Source: an uncultured Dysgonomonas sp. (GTDB lineage Bacteria > Bacteroidota > Bacteroidia > Bacteroidales > Dysgonomonadaceae). From it: a stretch of DNA of 64,000 nt. The notes beneath the pieces are model-generated. The model ran no database searches. It was given only the letters and a program-made list of their open reading frames with translations, and was not told the origin of the DNA. This document shows, in pieces, positions 14,655 to 22,121 of this stretch; within the stretch, counting starts at the first letter, position 1, and each line of letters opens with the position of its first letter. A program made the translations under genes and the position numbers. The stretch lies in contig NZ_LT599032.1 in NCBI RefSeq assembly GCF_900079725.1, forward strand, positions 4,212,054 to 4,276,053, read 5' to 3'.

Positions 14655-15497
14655 ATGAGAAGAGTTGCAATACAAGGAGGACTGGGAGCATATCACGGCA
14701 TTGCCGCTGAAAATTTCTTTGAAGAAGAGGTCGAAATAGTGCCCTGCATTACGTTTCGCGATATCTTTACTACCATCAAAAAAGAGCCGAATACAATTGG
14801 TATTATGGCTATAGAAAATACCATTGCCGGGAGCCTTTTGGGTAATTATGAATTACTGAAAGAGAATAAGCTTCCTATTGCAGGTGAATTTAAGCAACGT
14901 ATATCTCATTGCCTGGCGGTGCTTCCCGGGCAAACCATCCATGATGTAAAGGAAGTGGAATCGCATCCTATTGCACTGATGCAATGTACTAATTTTCTGG
15001 ATACATTACCGGGGGTACGCATTATTGAACATGAGGATACGGCTTTGGCAGCAAAAGATGTTGCCGAAAAGCGTTTGCATACTACGGCTGCTATATGCAG
15101 TGTGAGAGCAGCAGAAATTTATGGACTGGATATACTGGCGAGAGGAATTGAGACGAATAAGCACAATTTTACTCGCTTTCTTATTTTTGGTAATAAATGG
15201 ATTGTGGAAGAAATTCAGCAAAGTGAGGTCATAAACAAATCATCTATTGTGTTTACCCTGCCGCACACCGAAGGAAGCCTTTCGAAAGTATTGTCTGTAT
15301 TTTCTTTTTATGGTATCAGTCTGACCAAGATACAGTCTTTGCCGATTGTTGGCCGGGAATGGGAATATCAGTTTTACGTAGACCTCAAATTCTCAGATTT
15401 GGAGCGTTATCACCAATCGCTGGATGCTATCCGTCCCCTGATAAGTGAGTTGAAAACACTAGGTGAATACCCGGAAGGCCGTCAGAGCGAACTTTAA
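14655..15497 (+). CDS. pheA: prephenate dehydratase
   Basis: A 280-residue monofunctional prephenate dehydratase that converts prephenate to phenylpyruvate. The N-terminal catalytic domain begins VAIQGGLGAYH and includes the conserved TRF motif (173-175, in NFTRFLIF) with the catalytic threonine. A C-terminal ACT domain (about 200-275) includes the PheA-type GSLSKVLSVFSFYGISLTKI region and would allow feedback by phenylalanine. The ESHPIALMQC segment (102-111) resembles the regulatory ESRP region. It is the first structural gene after the attenuator. Confidence 0.94.
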   Translation: MRRVAIQGGLGAYHGIAAENFFEEEVEIVPCITFRDIFTTIKKEPNTIGIMAIENTIAGSLLGNYELLKENKLPIAGEFKQRISHCLAVLPGQTIHDVKEVESHPIALMQCTNFLDTLPGVRIIEHEDTALAAKDVAEKRLHTTAAICSVRAAEIYGLDILARGIETNKHNFTRFLIFGNKWIVEEIQQSEVINKSSIVFTLPHTEGSLSKVLSVFSFYGISLTKIQSLPIVGREWEYQFYVDLKFSDLERYHQSLDAIRPLISELKTLGEYPEGRQSEL

Positions 15498-15534
15498 TTT
15501 TGAATTCTTGGAATCTTTAAATATTGAAATCAAT

Positions 15535-16701
15535 ATGAATATAATACCCGCCGACCGCCTGAACACAGTACAGGAATACTATTTCTCCACCAAATTGAGG
15601 GAAGTAGCGGAAATGAATGCCGCAGGTAAGAATGTGATCAGTCTTGGCATTGGCAGTCCCGATCTGCCTCCTTCCGAAGAGACAGTAAGGGCTCTGAATG
15701 AATCCGCAGCGAAAAACGACGCACACGGCTATCAGCCGCATGTGGGTATTCCTCAGTTGCGTGATGCTTTTGCTACATGGTATAAACGTTGGTATGACGT
15801 GACGATTGATCCGGCAAAGGAGATACAGCCGTTAATAGGCTCAAAAGAAGGCATTCTTCACATCTCTCTGGCGTTTCTCAATCCCGGAGATGGGGTCTTG
15901 GTACCAAATCCCGGTTATCCTACATACACATCTGTAAGTAAGATGGCAGGCGCGAAGATTCATACATACGATCTGGATGAAAATAACAACTGGCAGCCCG
16001 ATTTTGAAGCATTGGAAAAAATGGATTTATCCGGTGTAAAGCTGATGTGGGTTAATTATCCGAATATGCCGACAGGAGCGAACGGTTCGTTAAACCTGTT
16101 CGAAAAGTTGGTTGCATTTGGCAGGAAGCATGGTATCGTTATCGCCCATGATAATCCGTATAGTCTCATATTGAACGAGAATCCGCTTAGTATCATGCAA
16201 GTGGAGGGTGCAAAAGAGATTTGTATAGAGTTGAATTCTATGAGTAAGTCGCATAATATGCCCGGATGGCGTATCGGTCTGGTTGTTTCCAATCCGCAGT
16301 TTATAGGATGGATACTCAAAGTCCTAAGCAACATCGAAAGCGGTATTCTAAAGCCTATGCAAATGGCTACTATTGCCGCATTGAATAATTCGGATGAATG
16401 GCATAGGAAAAACAATATAGAATTATATGCAAACCGTCGTAAATACGCAGCTGCCATAATGGATGAACTGGACTGCACATATGATGAGAATCAGGTGGGT
16501 ATGTTTCTTTGGGGAAAAATACCTGCGAAGTATAAAAGCAGCGGGGAACTGGCAGATAAAATCTTATACGATGCCAGAGTATTCCTAACCCCCGGGTTTA
16601 TATTTGGGAGCAACGGCGAAAGGTATATCCGTATATCGCTTTGCTGCAATGAACCTATGCTAAAAGAGGCTTTGGAAAGAATAAAGAAATTACAATCATA
16701 A
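15535..16701 (+). CDS. aromatic/aspartate aminotransferase, class I PLP
   Basis: A 388-residue class I/II aminotransferase. Visible features are the N-terminal YYFSTKLREV, the GSKEGILH segment, NPGYPTYTS, the NYPNMPTGANG motif, DNPYSL, and the PLP-lysine region NSMSKSHNMPGWRIG. Its place between prephenate dehydratase and DAHP synthase-chorismate mutase suggests it transaminates phenylpyruvate and hydroxyphenylpyruvate. Broad substrate range is normal for the class. The ATG at 15535 is used because the longer frame from 15463 would overlap the pheA coding region by 35 nt and begins with TTG. Confidence 0.9.
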   Translation: MNIIPADRLNTVQEYYFSTKLREVAEMNAAGKNVISLGIGSPDLPPSEETVRALNESAAKNDAHGYQPHVGIPQLRDAFATWYKRWYDVTIDPAKEIQPLIGSKEGILHISLAFLNPGDGVLVPNPGYPTYTSVSKMAGAKIHTYDLDENNNWQPDFEALEKMDLSGVKLMWVNYPNMPTGANGSLNLFEKLVAFGRKHGIVIAHDNPYSLILNENPLSIMQVEGAKEICIELNSMSKSHNMPGWRIGLVVSNPQFIGWILKVLSNIESGILKPMQMATIAALNNSDEWHRKNNIELYANRRKYAAAIMDELDCTYDENQVGMFLWGKIPAKYKSSGELADKILYDARVFLTPGFIFGSNGERYIRISLCCNEPMLKEALERIKKLQS

Positions 16702-16714
16702 AAACTTAGATAAA

Positions 16715-17776
16715 ATGGAATTAGAATCAATCTTACTACCGGGAGTTGACCCGGAACGTCCTTTGGTAATTGCCGGCCCATGTAGCGCCGAAACAGAAGA
16801 CCAAGTAATGAGTGCGGCAAAACAATTGGCAGCTGATGGTATCAAAATTATGCGTGCAGGCATCTGGAAACCCCGTACAAAACCCGGAGGATTTGAAGGT
16901 GTAGGTAGTGAAGGTCTTGCCTGGTTGAAAAAAGTAAAGCAGGAAACAGGAATGTATGTCTCAACGGAAGTTGCTACGCAGAAGCATGTATATGAAGCAT
17001 TGAAGTACGGCGTAGATATGCTCTGGATAGGAGCCCGTACCACGGCTAATCCGTTTGCCGTACAGGAGATTGCTGAAGCCTTGCAAGGTGTGGATATACC
17101 TGTATTGGTGAAGAATCCGGTAAATCCCGATTTGGAATTATGGATAGGGGCTCTCGAACGCTTAAGTAATGTAGGGTTGACTAAACTGGGTGCGATCCAT
17201 CGTGGATTCAGTTCGTATGATAAAAAGATCTACCGTAATCTTCCTCAATGGCATATCCCTATCGAACTGAAACGCCGTTACCCTGATTTGCCTATTATTT
17301 GCGACCCTAGCCATATCGGAGGTAAGCGCGATCTGATTCAGCCTCTTTCACAACAGGCCATGGATTTGAATTTCGAAGGGTTGATTATTGAAACACATTG
17401 CGATCCTGATAATGCATGGAGCGATGCTTCGCAACAAGTAACACCATCGAGATTGAAAGAGATTCTTTCGGCTTTGGTTATCCGAGATGGTAAGCAGTCG
17501 ACAGAAGACTTGTCGGTATTGCGCAGACAGATAGACGAAATAGACGATCAGTTACTTGAATTATTGGCTAAACGTATGCGTATTTCTTGCGAAATAGGGA
17601 CCTTCAAGAAGGAACATAATATGACCATTGTACAGACTGACCGCTATGATGAAATACTAAGCAAACGTATTTCCCAGGCAGAAGGTATGGGTATGAATCC
17701 GGAATTTATGCGTGTGGTTTTGGAAGCGATTCATGAGGAGTCTGTAAGACAGCAAATAGATATTCTGAATAAATAA
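16715..17776 (+). CDS. bifunctional DAHP synthase / chorismate mutase
   Basis: A 353-residue fusion. Residues about 1-250 are a type Ibeta DAHP synthase (IAGPCSAETEDQV, KPRTKPGGFEGVGSEGL, KNPVNPDLELWIGALERL, CDPSHIGGKRDL, IETHCDPDNAWSDASQQ), which condenses PEP and erythrose-4-phosphate. Residues about 265-350 are an AroQ-type chorismate mutase (LRRQIDEIDDQLLELLAKRM, then EIGTFKKEHN). The mutase domain usually also acts as the regulatory domain in such fusions. It is the last gene of the operon; the tyrA gene often found next in Bacteroidales is absent here. Confidence 0.94.
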   Translation: MELESILLPGVDPERPLVIAGPCSAETEDQVMSAAKQLAADGIKIMRAGIWKPRTKPGGFEGVGSEGLAWLKKVKQETGMYVSTEVATQKHVYEALKYGVDMLWIGARTTANPFAVQEIAEALQGVDIPVLVKNPVNPDLELWIGALERLSNVGLTKLGAIHRGFSSYDKKIYRNLPQWHIPIELKRRYPDLPIICDPSHIGGKRDLIQPLSQQAMDLNFEGLIIETHCDPDNAWSDASQQVTPSRLKEILSALVIRDGKQSTEDLSVLRRQIDEIDDQLLELLAKRMRISCEIGTFKKEHNMTIVQTDRYDEILSKRISQAEGMGMNPEFMRVVLEAIHEESVRQQIDILNK

Positions 17777-17796
17777 ATATTTGCTTATCAGAGATT

Positions 17797-17831
17797 AAAC
17801 GGAGGGATGGATTTTGTTCACCCCTCCGTTT
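17797..17831 (+). terminator. terminator of the aromatic operon
   Basis: AAACGGAGGG (17797-17806) pairs perfectly with CCCTCCGTTT (17822-17831), 21 nt after the stop codon. The T-tract is short (TTT then ATG), so termination efficiency may be moderate. Confidence 0.7.
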
Positions 17832-18001
17832 ATGTGTAAAGACAGTTTATTGCAACAGGTATCAGATATGATTTATCGAAGAATGTTTTCCGCATTTCGA
17901 TGATTATAGCAAAGTACCTATTTGAGATGATGCTTGTTAGCATTACTGTTACAATTATGATATTTACAATGCTTATATGGCATAAAATCTCAGAATTTGT
18001 T

Positions 18002-18009
18002 TACATTTG
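18002..18009 (+). promoter_or_regulatory. -7 box for the acyl-CoA synthetase gene
   Basis: TACATTTG matches TAnnTTTG and lies 25 nt before the ATG at 18035. No clear -33 TTTG is visible at the usual distance. Confidence 0.55.
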
Positions 18010-18034
18010 CATATATCACCTATAGAATGATTAT

Positions 18035-19690
18035 ATGGAAAACAATAAATTTTTAACACTCATCCGGGAGGGAATAGTTAATAACTGGGAACGTCCCGCA
18101 TTGACCGATTATAACGGAGAAACATACCTATATAAGGATTTTGCAAAAAAAATAGCACAATTACATATCTTGTTTGATGATCTTGAAGTTCAGAAAGGAG
18201 ATAAAATCGCTATTTGCGGCAAGAATTCGGCTAACTGGGCTGTCGCCTTTTTCGGGTCACTTACTTATGGCGCTGTTATAACTACCATTTTGCACGATTT
18301 TAGCGGAGAAAATATTCATACACTTGTAAATCATTCCGAAGCCAAGGTTTTGTTTGCAGATGAATATGTATGGTCTAAAATAGATCCTGTGCAAATGCCG
18401 ACCGTGGAGGCTATTTTGCTCATAGATGACTTTTCGGCGCAGAAATCACGCTCAGCTAAATTTTTGGAATCATGTTCTCACTTGGAGCAGACATTCAATG
18501 CTAAATATCCGAAAGGATTCTCTCAGGAAGATGTTGTGTTTTATGATGAGTCTCCGGATGAACTGGCAGTACTAAATTATACATCAGGAACCACCAGTAA
18601 TCCTAAGGGAGTAATGATCCCATATCGTAGTTTATGGTCTAATACCCGTTTCGCGATAGACAGTATCGAATTTGTGAAGGCGGGTGACGGTATAGTGTGT
18701 ATGTTACCTATGGCGCATATGTACGGGCTGGCCTTCGAGGTATTGCTATCCATTGCTAAAGGTTGCCATATCCATTACCTGACTCGTGTGCCTTCGCCTC
18801 AGATAATCCTGGACGCCTTTTCTAAAGTGAATCCTACGCTGGTGCTGGCTGTTCCACTTATTATAGAAAAGATAATACAGACCCGTGTTTTTCCTCAATT
18901 GAAGAAACAGCCGGTCAAGACACTGATTAAAATACCTTTCTTCAGGAAAAAAGTGTATAAGAAGATTGCAGAAAAGCTTGTGCCTGTTTTTGGCAATAAG
19001 CTGGTTGAGGTAGTTATTGGTGGAGCTGCATTGAACAAAGAAGTCGGAGCTTTCCTTACGGATATAAGGTTCCCTTACACAGTTGGTTATGGTATGACCG
19101 AATGTGGTCCGCTTATTTCCTATGAATATTGGGAAACATATAAACAAGGATCGTGTGGCCGCCCTGTCGACCGCATGAATGTGCGGATAGAATCATCTAA
19201 TATGGAAACCGAAGCCGGGGAAATAATAGTGAAGGGACAGAATGTGATGCTTGGTTATTTTAAGAATGAAGAAGCAACAAAACAAGTCCTGGACAGTGCG
19301 GGATGGTTGCGTACCGGGGATTTGGGTGTGATGGACCGTGATGGATTCCTGTTTATTCGAGGACGTAGTAAGACTATGATACTCAGTGGATCGGGGCAGA
19401 ATATCTATCCGGAAGAGATAGAAGACTATTTCAATAATTCTCCTTATGTTGCAGAATCACTTATAATTGAGGAAAGTGGCAAGCTGATCGCTCTTATTTA
19501 TCCTGATAAAGATTATTTGAAGGCGCATGATGTGAAAGAAGAGGATTATTCTGCTATTTTTGTGGCTGAATTGAAAGCGATAAACAAACGCCTGCCGGGA
19601 TATAGTCAGGTAGTGAATTTCAGATTGCAGGATCAGGAATTTGAAAAGACGCCGAAGAGGAGTATAAAGCGGTTTTTGTATCAGAAGTAA
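18035..19690 (+). CDS. AMP-binding acyl-CoA synthetase (long-chain fatty acid ligase type)
   Basis: A 551-residue adenylate-forming enzyme. The P-loop motif NYTSGTTSNPKG is at 181-192. Further marks are the YGMTECGP motif, the GRPVDRMNVRI segment, the TGDLGVMDRDGFLFIRGRSK hinge region and a C-terminal lysine in FEKTPKRSIKRF. It should activate a fatty or related carboxylic acid with ATP and CoA. Chain length cannot be inferred. It is a single-gene unit with its own -7 box. Confidence 0.88.
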   Translation: MENNKFLTLIREGIVNNWERPALTDYNGETYLYKDFAKKIAQLHILFDDLEVQKGDKIAICGKNSANWAVAFFGSLTYGAVITTILHDFSGENIHTLVNHSEAKVLFADEYVWSKIDPVQMPTVEAILLIDDFSAQKSRSAKFLESCSHLEQTFNAKYPKGFSQEDVVFYDESPDELAVLNYTSGTTSNPKGVMIPYRSLWSNTRFAIDSIEFVKAGDGIVCMLPMAHMYGLAFEVLLSIAKGCHIHYLTRVPSPQIILDAFSKVNPTLVLAVPLIIEKIIQTRVFPQLKKQPVKTLIKIPFFRKKVYKKIAEKLVPVFGNKLVEVVIGGAALNKEVGAFLTDIRFPYTVGYGMTECGPLISYEYWETYKQGSCGRPVDRMNVRIESSNMETEAGEIIVKGQNVMLGYFKNEEATKQVLDSAGWLRTGDLGVMDRDGFLFIRGRSKTMILSGSGQNIYPEEIEDYFNNSPYVAESLIIEESGKLIALIYPDKDYLKAHDVKEEDYSAIFVAELKAINKRLPGYSQVVNFRLQDQEFEKTPKRSIKRFLYQK

Positions 19691-19739
19691 GCGTACAGTT
19701 ATACAAATCCGTTATCTAAATTTAATGTTACTTTATTTC

Positions 19740-20085
19740 AATAATTTTATCTATATAGTATATATAACAAGCGTGTTATATAGAGAAAAAGTAACAAGAT
19801 TAATAAACGTGTAAAAGTGTTACCTTTGTTACTTTTTAACGAGTAGTAAGTTTTAAGTAATGAGTTGAAAGTTATATGAGATACGAGTAGACAAGACACG
19901 AGATACAAGTTGTTCACTGTTCTCTGATAATTGGTATATGTGTTACCTTTGTTACCTTTTATGTAGTGTTCTTTGTGTAACTCTTTGTGCCCCTTGTGAT
20001 AAAAGAGATTTAACCACTAAGTACACGAAGGAAATCACAAAGAGCATAAAGGATAAAAAAACTGTTACTTTTGTTACCTTTTACA
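19740..20085. repeat. dispersed intergenic repeat, copy B
   Basis: The 480-bp gap before ettA contains no gene. It shares modules with copies A and C: TTTTATCTATATAG (19745-19758), GTTACCTTTGTTACTTTTT (19819-19837), GTTACCTTTGTTACCTTTT (19942-19960), CTTTGTGTAACTCTTTGTGC with CCCTTGTGATAAA, then AACCACTAAG-ACACGAAGGAAATCACAAAG, then GTTACTTTTGTTACCTTTT (20064-20082). The module GATACGAGTAGACAAGA (19879-19895) recurs in inverted form near 60960. The last unit contains TACTTTTG (20066-20073), which could serve ettA as a -7 box about 97 nt from its ATG. Confidence 0.72.
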
Positions 20086-20170
20086 GGAGTAAGCAATAAG
20101 GATCAAAAAGTTCTTGCTGGGAGTGAGAACGGTTTGGAAGTATAGAAAATAAAAATTTATATATAAAATC

Positions 20171-21859
20171 ATGTCAGTAGACGATAAAAAGATTATTTTT
20201 TCGATGATGGGCGTCGGTAAATTATACCCGCCACAAAAACAAGTATTAAAGAATATTTACCTGTCATTCTTCTATGGAGCCAAGATAGGTATTATCGGTC
20301 TTAACGGTTCGGGTAAATCCACACTGTTGAAGATTATAGCCGGAATAGATAAAGAATATCAGGGCGAAATAGTATCGGACAAAGGCTTTTCGGTAGGATA
20401 CCTTGAACAGGATCCGAAACTCGATCCTACTAAAACCGTGAAGGAAATAGTGCAGGAAGGTGTACAGCCTATAATGGACTTGCTGAAAGAATATGAAGGA
20501 ATTAACGAAAAATTCGGATTGCCTGAATATTATGAAGATGCCGACAAAATGGACGCTCTGTTTGCCCGTCAGGCAGTATTGCAGGATAAGATAGATGCAA
20601 CTGACGCGTGGAATATAGATAATAAGCTAGAACGGGCGATGGATGCGCTCCGTTGTCCGCCCGAAGATCAATTAACTGCAAACCTTTCGGGAGGGGAAGC
20701 CCGCCGTGTGGCACTTTGCCGTTTGTTGCTTCAGGAACCGGATGTATTGCTACTCGATGAGCCTACCAACCACTTGGATGCGGAGTCTATCGATTGGTTG
20801 GAACAACATCTTCAACAGTATAAAGGTACAGTAATCTGTATCACCCACGACCGCTACTTCCTTGACCATGTTGCCGGATGGATTCTTGAACTCGACAGAG
20901 GAGAAGGTATCCCATGGAAAGGAAACTATACATCATGGCTTGAGCAGAAAACCAAGCGTATGGAGCAGGAAGAAAAGCAGGCAAGTAAGCGCCGCAAAAC
21001 CCTCGAACGGGAGTTGGAGTGGGTGCGAATGGCTCCTAAAGCCCGTCATGCAAAAGGTAAAGCCCGTTTGAATGACTATGAGAAGATGCTGAATGCCGAC
21101 CAGAAAGAACGGGAGGAAAAACTGGAAATATTTATTCCTAACGGCCCGCGTCTCGGTAATAAGGTAATAGAGGCACATGGCGTAACAAAGGCTTTTGGAG
21201 ATAAACTTTTGTTCGATAATCTTGAATTTATGTTGCCTCCATCGGGTATTGTCGGTATTATCGGGCCAAATGGAGCCGGTAAAACTACCTTATTCCGCTT
21301 GATTCAGGGCTTGGAGAAAGCAGATAAGGGAACATTTGAGGTAGGAGAGACTGTAAAGATAGGTTATGTAGATCAGTCACATGCCGAGATAGATCCTAAT
21401 AAAAGTGTTTATCAGGTTATTTCGGGAGGAAGCGAGTTTGTGCGTGTAGGAGGAAAAGATATTAATGCCCGTGCTTACCTGTCACGTTTCAACTTCTCGG
21501 GAGGAGACCAGGAAAAACTTACCGGTGTACTTTCCGGAGGGGAGCGTAATCGCCTGCATCTGGCATTGACGTTGAAGTCGGAAGCTAATGTATTGCTTCT
21601 CGATGAGCCTACTAATGATATTGACGTAAATACATTGCGTGCTTTGGAAGAAGGCTTGGAAAACTTTGCAGGATGCGCTGTTGTGATATCGCATGACCGC
21701 TGGTTCCTCGACCGTATCTGTACACATATCTTGGCTTTTGAAGGCAATTCGGAAGTATTCTTCTTTGAAGGAAGCTACAGCGAATATGAAGAGAATAAAA
21801 AGGCACGTATGGGTAATGTGGAGCCGAAACGTATCCGTTACCGTAAATTGATTAATTAA
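20171..21859 (+). CDS. ettA: energy-dependent translational throttle protein EttA (ABC-F)
   Basis: A 562-residue soluble ABC-F ATPase with two nucleotide-binding domains and no membrane part. Walker A loops are GLNGSGKST (43-51) and GPNGAGKTT in the second half. The ABC signatures are NLSGGEARRVALC and VLSGGERNRLHLA, and both Walker B regions read LLLDEPTN. EttA binds the ribosomal E site and gates entry into elongation according to ATP/ADP ratio. The conserved ARHAKGKARLNDYE linker and overall length fit EttA rather than other ABC-F types. Confidence 0.94.
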   Translation: MSVDDKKIIFSMMGVGKLYPPQKQVLKNIYLSFFYGAKIGIIGLNGSGKSTLLKIIAGIDKEYQGEIVSDKGFSVGYLEQDPKLDPTKTVKEIVQEGVQPIMDLLKEYEGINEKFGLPEYYEDADKMDALFARQAVLQDKIDATDAWNIDNKLERAMDALRCPPEDQLTANLSGGEARRVALCRLLLQEPDVLLLDEPTNHLDAESIDWLEQHLQQYKGTVICITHDRYFLDHVAGWILELDRGEGIPWKGNYTSWLEQKTKRMEQEEKQASKRRKTLERELEWVRMAPKARHAKGKARLNDYEKMLNADQKEREEKLEIFIPNGPRLGNKVIEAHGVTKAFGDKLLFDNLEFMLPPSGIVGIIGPNGAGKTTLFRLIQGLEKADKGTFEVGETVKIGYVDQSHAEIDPNKSVYQVISGGSEFVRVGGKDINARAYLSRFNFSGGDQEKLTGVLSGGERNRLHLALTLKSEANVLLLDEPTNDIDVNTLRALEEGLENFAGCAVVISHDRWFLDRICTHILAFEGNSEVFFFEGSYSEYEENKKARMGNVEPKRIRYRKLIN

Positions 21860-21914
21860 AAAATCATAACGACTGCAACTAAATATATATTGCATACATC
21901 TAATATATTAGAAT

Positions 21915-21944
21915 CAAGAGCAGATTTAATTACATTTGCTCTTG
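21915..21944 (+). terminator. probable ettA terminator
   Basis: CAAGAGCA (21915-21922) pairs perfectly with TGCTCTTG (21937-21944), 56 nt after the ettA stop, followed by GTCTTTTAT. The loop is 14 nt. The loop also contains TACATTTG (21931-21938), which could be a -7 box for the next gene, so the role is ambiguous. Confidence 0.45.
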
Positions 21945-22121
21945 GTCTTTTATAACTTCTATATAACGAAATGAGGAAACCTTTATCAAACAAGAAAATA
22001 AGTTGTCGTTTCGGAAAAGACTCTAAAAAATACTATCGGGAAACGGATAGTAGTGGAGGAGACGAAGATTAAATATAGATGAGAATCTAAAACAAATAAA
22101 AGGAAAAAACGTTTTAACTGA

